Assembly: GCF_002870125.1 (NCBI RefSeq) | Contig: NZ_PNEO01000006.1 | Coordinates: 171,537 to 235,536 of the forward strand | DNA length: 64,000 nucleotides | Reading direction: 5' to 3' | Source of the DNA: Burkholderia sp. WAC0059 | GTDB lineage: Bacteria; Pseudomonadota; Gammaproteobacteria; Burkholderiales; Burkholderiaceae | In this document: one piece after another, positions 8,613 through 16,708 of the stretch | How positions within the stretch are numbered: position 1 is the stretch's first letter | Layout: each line of letters begins with the position of its first letter | Notes under the pieces: generated by a model | Seen by the model: only the letters and a program-made list of their open reading frames with translations | The model's database searches: none | Told to the model about the DNA's origin: nothing | Program-made: the position numbers and the translations under genes

Positions 8613-9801
8613 ATCGCTGACGCCGGAGAATCCGCCGTCGCGCCGGCGGCTGGTGGTGGCCGGCGTGATCGGTCTCGCGCTCGTCGTCGTCATCGTGGTG
8701 GCGGGCGTTTCCGTGCGCGTCGTTGACGCGCGCGACCTGAGTTCATGGACCGCGCAGCAGGCGGTGCCGACCGTCACCGTGGTCTCGCCGCAGCCCGTGA
8801 CCCACGGCCCCACGCTGCAACTGCCGGGCCGCCTCGAAGCCTGGTCGCGCGCGCCGATCTTCGCGCGCGTGAGCGGCTACCTGCAATCGTGGAGCGTCGA
8901 CATCGGCACGCCGGTGAAGGCGGGCCAGCAGCTCGCCGTGATCGACACGCCGGAACTCGACCAGCAACTGGTGCAGGCGCGCGCCGATCTGCGCACCGCG
9001 CAGGCCAACGCGCAGCTCGCCGGCATCACGGCGAAGCGCTGGCAGGCGCTCGCGGGCACCGACTCGGTCGCGCAGCAGGACATCGATACGCGCACGAGCG
9101 ACTACGCGGCGCGGGAGGCGGCCGTCGCCGCGGCCCAGGCGAACGTGGAGCGGCTCGTCGCGATGAAGGGTTTCGCGCGCATCGTCGCGCCGTTCAACGG
9201 CGTGGTGACTTCGCGCGACACCGACATCGGCGCGCTCATCAACGCGGGCACGGGCGGACCCGGGCAGCAGCTCTTCACGGTGTCCGACGTGAAGCAGTTG
9301 CGTCTCTACGTGCAGGTGCCGCAGAACTTCGCGCCGCTCGTCAAGCCCGGCTTCGCCGCGCAATTGAGCGTGCCGGCCTACGCGGGCCAGGAATTCCCCG
9401 CGAAGGTCATCGCGACGGCGGACGCCGTCAACGCGAACTCGGGCACGACGCTCGTGCAGCTCGTCGTCGACAACTCCGCCGGCAAGCTGCTGCCGGGCGG
9501 CTTCGCGAGCGTGACGTTCCGGATGCCGGCGCAGGGCAACGCGCTCGACGTGCCCGCGAGCGCGCTCGTGTTCGACAACCGCGGCCTGCTCGTCGCGACC
9601 GTCGATGCGCAGAACCGCGTGCGGTTCAAGCACGTGACGATCAACCACGACTTCGGCAGCACGATCGAGATCGGCGCGGGGCTTGCGGCCACCGACCGCG
9701 TGATCGACACACCGCCCGACGGCCTCGTCGACGGCGACCAGGTCGAACTGTCGAGCGCCACCGCGAACGCGGGGAAGACGGGAGCACCGGCGCATGGCTA
9801 G
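8602..9801 (+). CDS. RND periplasmic adaptor (membrane fusion protein)
   Basis: 399 residues from the ATG at 8602, preceded by GGAGG at 8589-8593; an earlier in-frame start at 8542 lies inside the permease gene and is less likely. Residues 16-40 form a single membrane anchor. Then come a lipoyl/barrel-sandwich half (GYLQSWSVDIGTPVKAGQ), an alpha-hairpin rich in Ala/Gln (about 115-165), the second lipoyl half (IVAPFNGVVTSRDTDIG) and a beta-barrel domain. It bridges the RND pump to the outer-membrane channel. It overlaps both neighbours: 11 bases with the permease and 8 with the channel gene. Confidence 0.9.
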   Translation: MSSESLTPENPPSRRRLVVAGVIGLALVVVIVVAGVSVRVVDARDLSSWTAQQAVPTVTVVSPQPVTHGPTLQLPGRLEAWSRAPIFARVSGYLQSWSVDIGTPVKAGQQLAVIDTPELDQQLVQARADLRTAQANAQLAGITAKRWQALAGTDSVAQQDIDTRTSDYAAREAAVAAAQANVERLVAMKGFARIVAPFNGVVTSRDTDIGALINAGTGGPGQQLFTVSDVKQLRLYVQVPQNFAPLVKPGFAAQLSVPAYAGQEFPAKVIATADAVNANSGTTLVQLVVDNSAGKLLPGGFASVTFRMPAQGNALDVPASALVFDNRGLLVATVDAQNRVRFKHVTINHDFGSTIEIGAGLAATDRVIDTPPDGLVDGDQVELSSATANAGKTGAPAHG

Positions 9802-11272
9802 ATCGAGGTCCGGGCTCTTTCTCGCCGGCGCGGCGGCGTTCGCGCTCGGCGCCTGCTCGTTCGTGCCGAACTACAAGGTGCCGGCGACGCCCGTGACCGC
9901 GCAGTTTCGCGGCACGGGCCCGTGGGTCAGCGCGAAGCCGGCCGACCGGCTCTCGCGCAACGGCTGGTGGGCGATCTACGGCGACGCGCAGCTCGACGCG
10001 CTGCAGACGCGGCTCATCGCGAGCAACACCGACCTCGCCGCGGCGTGGGCGCATTACGAGCAGGCGCAGGCCTACGTGTCCGAGGCCAGCTCGGCGCTCT
10101 ATCCGACGCTGAGCGCGGGCGCCGAGCCGCAGCGCGACCGGCAGTCCAACAACCGGCCGCTGCGTGCGGGCGGCCCGAACGACTACACGTCCGCGACGCT
10201 CTACGGCGAAATCGACTACGACCTCGACCTCTGGGGCAGCGTGCGCGCCACGGTGGCGGCGAGTCGCGACGAGGCGCAGGCCGAACAGGCCGATCTGGCG
10301 TCGGTCGAGCTGAGCCTCGAAGTGCAGCTCGCCAACGACTACTTCCAGATTCGCGGCCTCGACCAGCAGACCCAGTTGCTCGTCGAGACCGTGGCGGCCT
10401 ACCAGAAGGCGCTGCAGCTCACGCAGACGCTGCACGGCGACGGCGTCGTCTCGGGCCTCGACGTGACGCGCGCGCAGACGCAGCTCGCCACCGCGCAGTC
10501 GGAGCTTTCGCAGACGCGCGCGCAGCGCGCGCTGCTCGAACACGCGGTGGCCGTGCTCGTGGGCGCGTCGGCGTCCGAGTTCTCGCTGCCCATGCAGACG
10601 GCGGACCTCCCGGTGCCGGTAGTGCCCGTCGGCGTGCCGTCCGATCTGCTGCAGCGCCGGCCCGACGTGGCCGAGGCCGAGCGGCACGTGGCCGAGGCCA
10701 ACGAGAAGATCGGCGTGGCGCGCGCGGCGTTTTTCCCGTCCATCACGCTGAGCGCCCAGGGCGGCGTGCAGAGCGACCAGTATCCGAACCTGCTGAGCGC
10801 GCCGAACTTCTTCTGGGCCGTCGGCCCGCAGCTCGCGCAGTACATCTTCGACGGCGGGCTGCGGCGCGCGCGCCTGAGGGCGGCGCGCGCGGCGCTCGAC
10901 GAGGCCGGCGATCGCTATCGCGGCGTCGTGCTCGGCGCGTTCCAGCAGGTCGAGGACAACCTGACGCTGCTCGACGACCTCGGCACCGCGATCCAGCAGC
11001 AGCGCGACGCGGCGAGCGCGGCGCAGCACGCCGTCGATCTGGCGTTGCAGCTCTACAAGCACGGCGCCGTCGGCTATCTCGACGTCGTGCAGGCGCAGAC
11101 GACGGCGCTCGACACCGAGCGCGGCGTGCTCCAGCTCCAGACCCAGCGTCTGGGCGCGAACGTGCAACTGATCCACGCGCTCGGCGGCGGCTGGTCGAAG
11201 GACGAGCTGGCCCGGGCCGCGCAGATGCCGGCGCTGGCGGCGACGCAGCAGGCGGGCGGCAAGGCCGAATAG
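9794..11272 (+). CDS. Outer-membrane efflux lipoprotein, OprM/NodT family
   Basis: 492 residues. A lipobox LGAC with Cys21 ends the signal peptide, so the mature protein is lipidated and placed in the outer membrane. It has the two repeated TolC-like domains; diagnostic blocks are WWAIYGDAQLDAL, EIDYDLDLWG and LLQRRPDVAEAERHVAEAN. It forms the exit duct for the permease and adaptor encoded just upstream and overlaps the adaptor gene by 8 bases. The order permease-adaptor-channel is less usual than adaptor-permease-channel but is common in Burkholderiaceae. Confidence 0.9.
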   Translation: MARSRSGLFLAGAAAFALGACSFVPNYKVPATPVTAQFRGTGPWVSAKPADRLSRNGWWAIYGDAQLDALQTRLIASNTDLAAAWAHYEQAQAYVSEASSALYPTLSAGAEPQRDRQSNNRPLRAGGPNDYTSATLYGEIDYDLDLWGSVRATVAASRDEAQAEQADLASVELSLEVQLANDYFQIRGLDQQTQLLVETVAAYQKALQLTQTLHGDGVVSGLDVTRAQTQLATAQSELSQTRAQRALLEHAVAVLVGASASEFSLPMQTADLPVPVVPVGVPSDLLQRRPDVAEAERHVAEANEKIGVARAAFFPSITLSAQGGVQSDQYPNLLSAPNFFWAVGPQLAQYIFDGGLRRARLRAARAALDEAGDRYRGVVLGAFQQVEDNLTLLDDLGTAIQQQRDAASAAQHAVDLALQLYKHGAVGYLDVVQAQTTALDTERGVLQLQTQRLGANVQLIHALGGGWSKDELARAAQMPALAATQQAGGKAE

Positions 11273-11324
11273 CCGGGTAAGCGGTTTTTTTCCGGGCGGC
11301 GTTCCCGCAATGGGGTGCCGCCGC

Positions 11325-12233
11325 TCAGGCCGCGTTGCCCGAGTCGTACTGGCTGATGCCGAGCTGCGTCAGGAGCCATGCCTTGAAGACCGCGAACGCT
11401 TCGTGATGGTGAAGCCGCTTCGGGTGGACGAGGTAGTGGCCCACGTATTGCACTTCCCGCGTACTGCCGCTCAGCGGGCGCACGAGCGCTCCGCTCTGGA
11501 GCTCGCGTTCGGCGAGCAGCGTCGATTCCAGCACGACCCCGAGGCCGTCGACCGCCGCCGCGATGGCCATCGAACTGCGGTCGAAACGCAGGCCGTAGTG
11601 ATGCGGCGGCGTCAGGTCGTTCGCCTCGAACCATCCCTTCCACTGAAAAAGCTGCACGTCGCACTGAATCAGCGTGTGACGGTAGAGATCCTGCGGCCTG
11701 CGGATGTCCTCCGCCAGCGCCGGCGCGCAGAGCGGCGTCAGTCCTTCCACGGCGAGCGGAATCTTCTCGTGCGGCGACGACTTCGGTTCGCCGTAGACGA
11801 TGTCGAGATCGAAATCGTCGTCTTCGAAATTGGCGTAGTCCGTGCTCGCCGAAAACCTCAGATCGATGTCCGGATGCGCCCGCACGAACCCCGCGAGGCG
11901 CGGTAGCAGCCATTGCGTGGCGAAGCTCGGCGACGTGTGCAGCCGTAGCGGCGTCGGCTCGTCGGTCGCCACGAGCGAGAAGCCGCGCCGGATTTCCTCC
12001 ATGCCGCGCTGGATGTGCTCGAGCAGGATCGCGCCCTCGCGCGTGAGCTGGACGTCGCGCGTGCTGCGCTGAAACAGGCGCAGCTCGACGGTCTCCTCGA
12101 GCTTGCGGATCGAATGGCTGACGGCGCTCGGCGAGAGCCCGAGTTCGCCGGCCGCGGTCGCGAACGACGCGGTCCGGCCCGCGGCCTCGAACACGCGCAG
12201 AAACGAGAGCGGAACCTTGCGTAGCGTATTCAT
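11325..12233 (-). CDS. LysR-family regulator, GcvA-like
   Basis: 302 residues with an N-terminal winged HTH (about 9-66, SFATAAGELGLSPSAVSHSIRKLE) and a LysR effector domain. The helix-turn-helix sequence and the SFATQWLLPRLAGF block resemble the GcvA/AmpR branch. It is divergent from the transketolase operon starting at 12411 and is the obvious candidate to control it. A partial palindrome (12237-12249) lies directly before its start codon. The inducer is unknown. Confidence 0.85.
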   Translation of the reverse strand: MNTLRKVPLSFLRVFEAAGRTASFATAAGELGLSPSAVSHSIRKLEETVELRLFQRSTRDVQLTREGAILLEHIQRGMEEIRRGFSLVATDEPTPLRLHTSPSFATQWLLPRLAGFVRAHPDIDLRFSASTDYANFEDDDFDLDIVYGEPKSSPHEKIPLAVEGLTPLCAPALAEDIRRPQDLYRHTLIQCDVQLFQWKGWFEANDLTPPHHYGLRFDRSSMAIAAAVDGLGVVLESTLLAERELQSGALVRPLSGSTREVQYVGHYLVHPKRLHHHEAFAVFKAWLLTQLGISQYDSGNAA

Positions 12234-12236
12234 TCG

Positions 12237-12249
12237 TGAATTGAATTCA
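12237..12249. promoter_or_regulatory. Candidate LysR-type operator in the divergent region
   Basis: TGAAT-TGA-ATTCA, two 5-base arms around a 3-base centre, just before the start of the LysR gene and about 160 bases before tktN. The position would suit autorepression. The arms are short and AT-rich, so chance is a real alternative. Confidence 0.3.
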
Positions 12250-12410
12250 TCGACGGGTGCAATCTTTTCTTTTGTCGGAGGCGTCTTGCCGATGATACGC
12301 TGCCTTCAGCCTCCCGGTTCGCCGCAAACTATTGAATAAAAGGCATCTATGCGCGGATGAAAGCAGGAAGCCGGGGCGCGGCGTATCTCATATTAGAAGG
12401 AACGGAGACG

Positions 12411-13304
12411 ATGGCATTGACGACAGAATCAGGGCCGACGGCGGCGCTCGCCGAGGCTCCCCATCCGGCGCTGGCGACGCTCGCGCGCCACGCGTGGCGG
12501 ATTCGCCGGTTCGCGTTGCGCATGGGCGAGGTGCAGGGCCAGGGCTACATCGGCCAGGCGCTCGGGCTGGCCGACGTGCTGGCCGTGGCGTTCCGCCATG
12601 CGATGAACGTCCGCCCCGACGACCCGCGATGGGAGGGGCGCGACCGCTTCCTGCTCTCGCACGGTCACTATGCGATCGCCTACTACGCGGCGCTGATCGA
12701 GGCGGGCATCCTTTCCGAAGCCGAACTGGAAACCTACGGCGCCGACGACAGCCGGCTGCCGATGTCGGGCATGGCGACCTACACGCCGGGCATGGAGATG
12801 TCGGGCGGCTCGCTCGGCCAGGGGCTCAGCATCGCCGTGGGCATGGCGCTCGGCCTGCGCCAGAAGCGCAATCCGGCCCGGGTCTACAACTCGATGTCCG
12901 ACGGCGAGCTCGACGAGGGCGCGACTTGGGAGGCGGCGCTGTCGGCCGCGCACTACCGGCTCGATCGCCTGATCGTGCTCGTCGACGTCAACCGGCAGCA
13001 GGCCGACGGCGATTCGCGCCGGATTCTCGGCTTCGAGCCGCTCGAGGAGAAATGGCGCGCGTTCGGCTGGTATGCCCAGCGCGTCGACGGCAACGATCTG
13101 GCGGCGTTGACGCGGGCGTTCGACCGCGCCGCGTCGCACGACGAGCCCGTGCCGCGCGTGATTCTCTGCGACACGCTGATGGGCAAGGGCGTGCCGTTCC
13201 TCGAGGCGCGCGAGAAAAATCACTTCATTCGCGTCGAGCCCGGCGAGTGGCAACTGGCCATCGACGCGCTCGATGCCGCGCGGCCGGAAGGAGCGCAGCC
13301 ATGA
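12411..13304 (+). CDS. Split transketolase, N-terminal (ThDP-binding) subunit
   Basis: 297 residues from ATG 12411, chosen because AGAAGGAACGGAG lies just upstream; an earlier ATG at 12357 lacks such a site. This half carries the ThDP diphosphate/Mg site, SDGELDEGATWEAALSAAHY with a downstream DVNRQQADG, the equivalent of the GDG...N motif (the first Gly is Ser here). The GGSLGQGLSIAVGMALG block is typical of transketolases. It must pair with the next gene product to form the active site. It overlaps that gene by ATGA, which favours equal synthesis. Split transketolases occur in specialised sugar pathways; the substrate here is not known. Confidence 0.88.
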   Translation: MALTTESGPTAALAEAPHPALATLARHAWRIRRFALRMGEVQGQGYIGQALGLADVLAVAFRHAMNVRPDDPRWEGRDRFLLSHGHYAIAYYAALIEAGILSEAELETYGADDSRLPMSGMATYTPGMEMSGGSLGQGLSIAVGMALGLRQKRNPARVYNSMSDGELDEGATWEAALSAAHYRLDRLIVLVDVNRQQADGDSRRILGFEPLEEKWRAFGWYAQRVDGNDLAALTRAFDRAASHDEPVPRVILCDTLMGKGVPFLEAREKNHFIRVEPGEWQLAIDALDAARPEGAQP

Positions 13305-14302
13305 GCGCGACCGTCCAGAAGAAACCGCGCCCGACGACGTCGGCGATGATCGCCTCGATCGCGGGCGAGGGCCAGCGCACGCGGCCCGCGCCGTTCGGCC
13401 ATGCGCTCGTGGCCGAGGCCGAAAAGCGGCCCGAAATCGTCGGCATGACGGCCGACCTCTCGAAGTACACCGACCTGCACCTGTTCGCCGAGGCGTATCC
13501 CGAGCGCTACTTCCAGATGGGCATGGCCGAGCAACTGCTCATGGGCGCGGCGGGCGGCATGGCGAAGGAAGGGTTCATGCCGTTCGCGACGACCTACGCG
13601 GTGTTCGCGACGCGGCGCGCCTACGACTTCATTCACCAGGTCATCGCCGAAGAGCATCTGAACGTGAAGATCTGCGCCGCGCTGCCGGGGCTGACCACGG
13701 GCTACGGGCCGAGCCATCAGGCGACTGAGGACATCGCGATGATGCGCGGCATTCCGGGCCTGACGATCGTCGACCCTTGCGACGCGCTCGACACGGAGCA
13801 GGCCGTCGCGGCCGTCGCCGCGCACGAGGGGCCGGTCTACATGCGTCTGTTGCGCGGCCGGGTGCCGCTCGTGCTCGACGAGTACGACTATCGCTTCGAA
13901 CTCGGCAAGGCGAAGCTGCTGCGCGACGGGCGGGACGTGCTCGTCATCTCGTCGGGGATCATGACCATGCGCGCGCTGGAGGTGGCCGGAGCGCTGGCCG
14001 ACGGCAGCGCCGACGTGGCCGTGCTGCACGTGCCGACCGTCAAGCCGCTCGACGAGGACACGATCCTCGCGCAATGCCGGCGGCCCGGCCGGCTCGTGAT
14101 CGTGGCGGAGAACCATAGCCGCATCGGCGGGCTCGGCGAGGCCGTCGCCGCGCTGCTGATGCGCGAGCGCGTGCAGCCGGTGTTTCGCCAGGTGGCGCTG
14201 CCCGACCAGTTTCTCGCGGCCGGCGCGCTGCCCACGCTGCACGACCGCTACGGCATCTCCGCGTCGGCGTTCGCCGACAGCATCAGGACATGGCTCGGAT
14301 AA
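13301..14302 (+). CDS. Split transketolase, C-terminal subunit
   Basis: 333 residues. It carries the Pyr domain with the cofactor-activating Glu in YFQMGMAEQLLMGAAGG and a substrate-side block GLTTGYGPSHQATEDIAMMR, followed by the transketolase C-terminal domain (from about residue 210). Together with the preceding subunit it makes a complete enzyme that transfers a C2 unit from a ketose-like donor to an aldehyde acceptor. An in-frame open frame extends far upstream but the ATGA overlap with tktN defines the start. Expression is likely coupled with the neighbouring dehydrogenase, which begins 22 bases downstream. Confidence 0.88.
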   Translation: MSATVQKKPRPTTSAMIASIAGEGQRTRPAPFGHALVAEAEKRPEIVGMTADLSKYTDLHLFAEAYPERYFQMGMAEQLLMGAAGGMAKEGFMPFATTYAVFATRRAYDFIHQVIAEEHLNVKICAALPGLTTGYGPSHQATEDIAMMRGIPGLTIVDPCDALDTEQAVAAVAAHEGPVYMRLLRGRVPLVLDEYDYRFELGKAKLLRDGRDVLVISSGIMTMRALEVAGALADGSADVAVLHVPTVKPLDEDTILAQCRRPGRLVIVAENHSRIGGLGEAVAALLMRERVQPVFRQVALPDQFLAAGALPTLHDRYGISASAFADSIRTWLG

Positions 14303-14324
14303 CAGGAACAAGAAAGGAAAACTC

Positions 14325-15173
14325 ATGAATGTGACCTTTGTCGGTATCGGCGCGATCGGACTGCCGATGGCATTGCGGATTCAGCACGCGGGACACGCGG
14401 TGACGGGCGTGGACCTGTCGGAGGCGGTGCGCGCGCAGGCGGCCGAAAGCGGTCTGGCCAGCGTCGGGCGGTTCGCCGACGCGGCGGCGGCCGACCTCGT
14501 GGTCGTCATGGTCGCGACGCCGCAGCAACTGGCGAGCCTCGTGGACGGCGTGAAGGACGTGGCGGGCGGCCAGCGCTGGATACTCATGTCGACGGTCGGG
14601 CCGGCCAGCGTGCGCGAAGCGGGCGAGCGTCTGCGCCGGATGGGCGCGCGCGTCGTCGATGCGCCCGTGACGGGCGGCGTCGCCCGAGCGAAAACCGGCG
14701 AGCTCGTGATCTTCGCCGCGGGCGAGGCTGCCGACGTCGAGGCCGTGGAGCCGATCTTCGGCACGATGGGACGCGTGCGCGTGACGGGCAGCCAGCTAGG
14801 CGACGGACAGAGCATCAAGGTGGTGAACCAGCACCTGTGTTCGGTGCACATCGTCGCGGCGGCCGAGGCGCTCAATCTCGCCCGCTCGCTCGGGCTCGAT
14901 CCGGCCGCCGTGCTCGGTCTCGTCGAGAAGGGCGCGGCGGGCTCGTGGATGCTCTCCGACCGCGGTCCGCGCATGCTGGGCGGCTCCGACGTCGAAGTGA
15001 CCAGCTCCGTCGACATCTTCGTCAAGGACAGCGGCCTCGTCGCGCAGGCGGCCGAGGCGTGCGGCGCCGCGGTGCCGCTGCTCGCGGTGGCGAGGGCACG
15101 CTACCGCCAGGCCGCCGAGGCCGGGCTCGGCAAGCGCGACGACAGCCGGGTAATCGAAACCTGGGATTCCTGA
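14325..15173 (+). CDS. NAD(P)-dependent beta-hydroxyacid dehydrogenase (HIBADH family)
   Basis: 282 residues. The N-terminal Rossmann domain begins FVGIGAIGLPMA (about 5-16). The substrate block DAPVTGGVARAKTGELVIFAAG is near 112-133, and the catalytic Lys is in GQSIKVVNQHL (about 166). The family includes tartronate semialdehyde reductase, 3-hydroxyisobutyrate dehydrogenase and threonate/erythronate dehydrogenases. Encoded between two transketolases and a transporter, it probably oxidises a hydroxyacid or reduces an aldehyde acid in the same catabolic route. An AGAAAGGAAAA ribosome site precedes the ATG. Confidence 0.85.
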   Translation: MNVTFVGIGAIGLPMALRIQHAGHAVTGVDLSEAVRAQAAESGLASVGRFADAAAADLVVVMVATPQQLASLVDGVKDVAGGQRWILMSTVGPASVREAGERLRRMGARVVDAPVTGGVARAKTGELVIFAAGEAADVEAVEPIFGTMGRVRVTGSQLGDGQSIKVVNQHLCSVHIVAAAEALNLARSLGLDPAAVLGLVEKGAAGSWMLSDRGPRMLGGSDVEVTSSVDIFVKDSGLVAQAAEACGAAVPLLAVARARYRQAAEAGLGKRDDSRVIETWDS

Positions 15174-15248
15174 TTCCCGTTTCGCCATTCCGATCCGGCC
15201 GGCAACGATCCGGCCGATCCATTAAAACGACTATCCGGAGACACGACC

Positions 15249-16577
15249 ATGAATACCCCGACTGCGACGCCGCCGGCCCCGACGGGCCGCCCGTTCCGCG
15301 TGGCCTTCGCCTCGATGATCGGCTCGGCGGTGGAGAGCTACGACTTCTTCATCTACGGCACGGCCGCGGCCGCCTGGTTCGGCAAGATCTTCTTTCATAC
15401 GAACGATCCGCTCGTCGGCATCGCGGCGTCGTTCGCGACGCTCGCGGTCGGCTTCCTGATGCGCCCGCTCGGCGGCTACCTGGCCGGGCACTACGGCGAC
15501 CGGCTGGGGCGCCGGGCGGTCCTGCTCTGGTCGCTGCTCGCGATGGGCTGCGCGACGGTGCTGATCGGCGCGTTGCCGACCTACGACCAGGTGGGCGTCG
15601 CGGCGCCGATCCTCCTGATCCTGCTGCGGATGGTGCAGGGGGTCGGCTTCGGCGCCGAGTGGGGCGGCGCGGTGCTGATGGCCTGCGAGCACGCGCCGGC
15701 GGCCCGGCGCGGGTTCTTCGGCGCGGTGCCGCAGCTCGGCATTCCGATGGGGCTGTTGCTCGCCAACGGCACGTTCCTGCTGTCCGGCGCGTGGTTCGAG
15801 GGCAACTGGATCTGGCGCGTGCCGTTCCTGATCTCGTTCGTCATGGTCGCGATCGGCATCTTCATTCGCCTGAGCGTCGACGAGTCGCCGGCGTTCGAGG
15901 CGATCAAGGCGGAGAAGAAGATCGTCCGGCAACCGGCCATGCAGGTGCTCCGCAGCGACTGGCGAATGATCTTCCGGATCATCGGCCTGCGCATGGCGGA
16001 GACCGGCGGCTACTACATCACGACGAGCTTCATGCTCTCCTACGTGGTGCTGGCGCACGTCTCGACGACACGCAACGTGCTCTGGGGCACGCTGATCGGC
16101 TCGCTCATCGGTCTCGTCAGTCATCTCGTCTACGGTGCGCTGAGCGACCGCGTCGGCCGCCGGCCCGTATTCCTCTGCGGCGCGCTGTTCACCGTCGCGT
16201 TCGGCGTGCCGATGTTCCTGCTCATCAATACGGGCTCGGCCGTGATGGTCGTCACGGCGATCTCGCTGGCGCTGCTCTTCAGCCACGACCCGATTTTCGC
16301 CGTCGAATCGAGCTGGTTCTCCGAGCAGTTCCCGCCCAACGTGCGTTCGTCGGGCATTTCGCTCGGCTACAACGGCGCGTCCGTCGTGGCCGGCCTGCTG
16401 CCCATCGTCGCCACGGCCGCCTACGGCGTGGTGGGATGGATCGGCCCCGCGTTGATGTTCTCGGTGCTGGGGCTGATCTCGGCCGGCTGCGCGCTGGCGA
16501 TGCGCGAGACGGCGCCCGCCGCCGTGGCGCGCAAGCAGGCGGTCTCGTCGATCAGTCACGGCGTCAGCATCCGTTAG
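15249..16577 (+). CDS. MFS transporter, metabolite:H+ symporter (MHS) family
   Basis: 442 residues and about twelve membrane spans. MHS features include the TM1 motif SAVESYDFFIYGTAAA, RPLGGYLAGHYGDRLGRR after TM2 and GVGFGAEWGGAVL in TM4. Relatives carry dicarboxylates, shikimate, proline betaine or alpha-ketoglutarate, usually small anionic metabolites rather than sugars. Its place inside the transketolase operon suggests that the substrate of the pathway is a sugar acid or other polyhydroxy acid. TCCGGAGACACGACC before the ATG holds the ribosome site. Confidence 0.87.
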   Translation: MNTPTATPPAPTGRPFRVAFASMIGSAVESYDFFIYGTAAAAWFGKIFFHTNDPLVGIAASFATLAVGFLMRPLGGYLAGHYGDRLGRRAVLLWSLLAMGCATVLIGALPTYDQVGVAAPILLILLRMVQGVGFGAEWGGAVLMACEHAPAARRGFFGAVPQLGIPMGLLLANGTFLLSGAWFEGNWIWRVPFLISFVMVAIGIFIRLSVDESPAFEAIKAEKKIVRQPAMQVLRSDWRMIFRIIGLRMAETGGYYITTSFMLSYVVLAHVSTTRNVLWGTLIGSLIGLVSHLVYGALSDRVGRRPVFLCGALFTVAFGVPMFLLINTGSAVMVVTAISLALLFSHDPIFAVESSWFSEQFPPNVRSSGISLGYNGASVVAGLLPIVATAAYGVVGWIGPALMFSVLGLISAGCALAMRETAPAAVARKQAVSSISHGVSIR

Positions 16578-16708
16578 GACGCGGGCGTCGCCGGACCCCG
16601 TCGCCCGTATCGGGCCCGCGCGCGGTTCGTCCGGTACGGCCCGCGCGCGTCGTTTCCATCCATCCCGTCAAGTCTGCGCCGCGGCAAGGGCGCAGCGGAG
16701 TATCCGTC

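Noticed and set aside
5436..8813. 1125-codon minus-strand open frame opposite the RND permease
   Set aside because: Arg/Asp/His-rich translation typical of the antisense of a GC-rich gene; no domain, and the plus strand is a clear RND permease.
14837..16708. Possible 600-residue N-terminal extension of the transketolase
   Set aside because: It is an out-of-frame reading of the dehydrogenase and MFS genes; the true start at 16709 has a ribosome site and gives the normal transketolase length.
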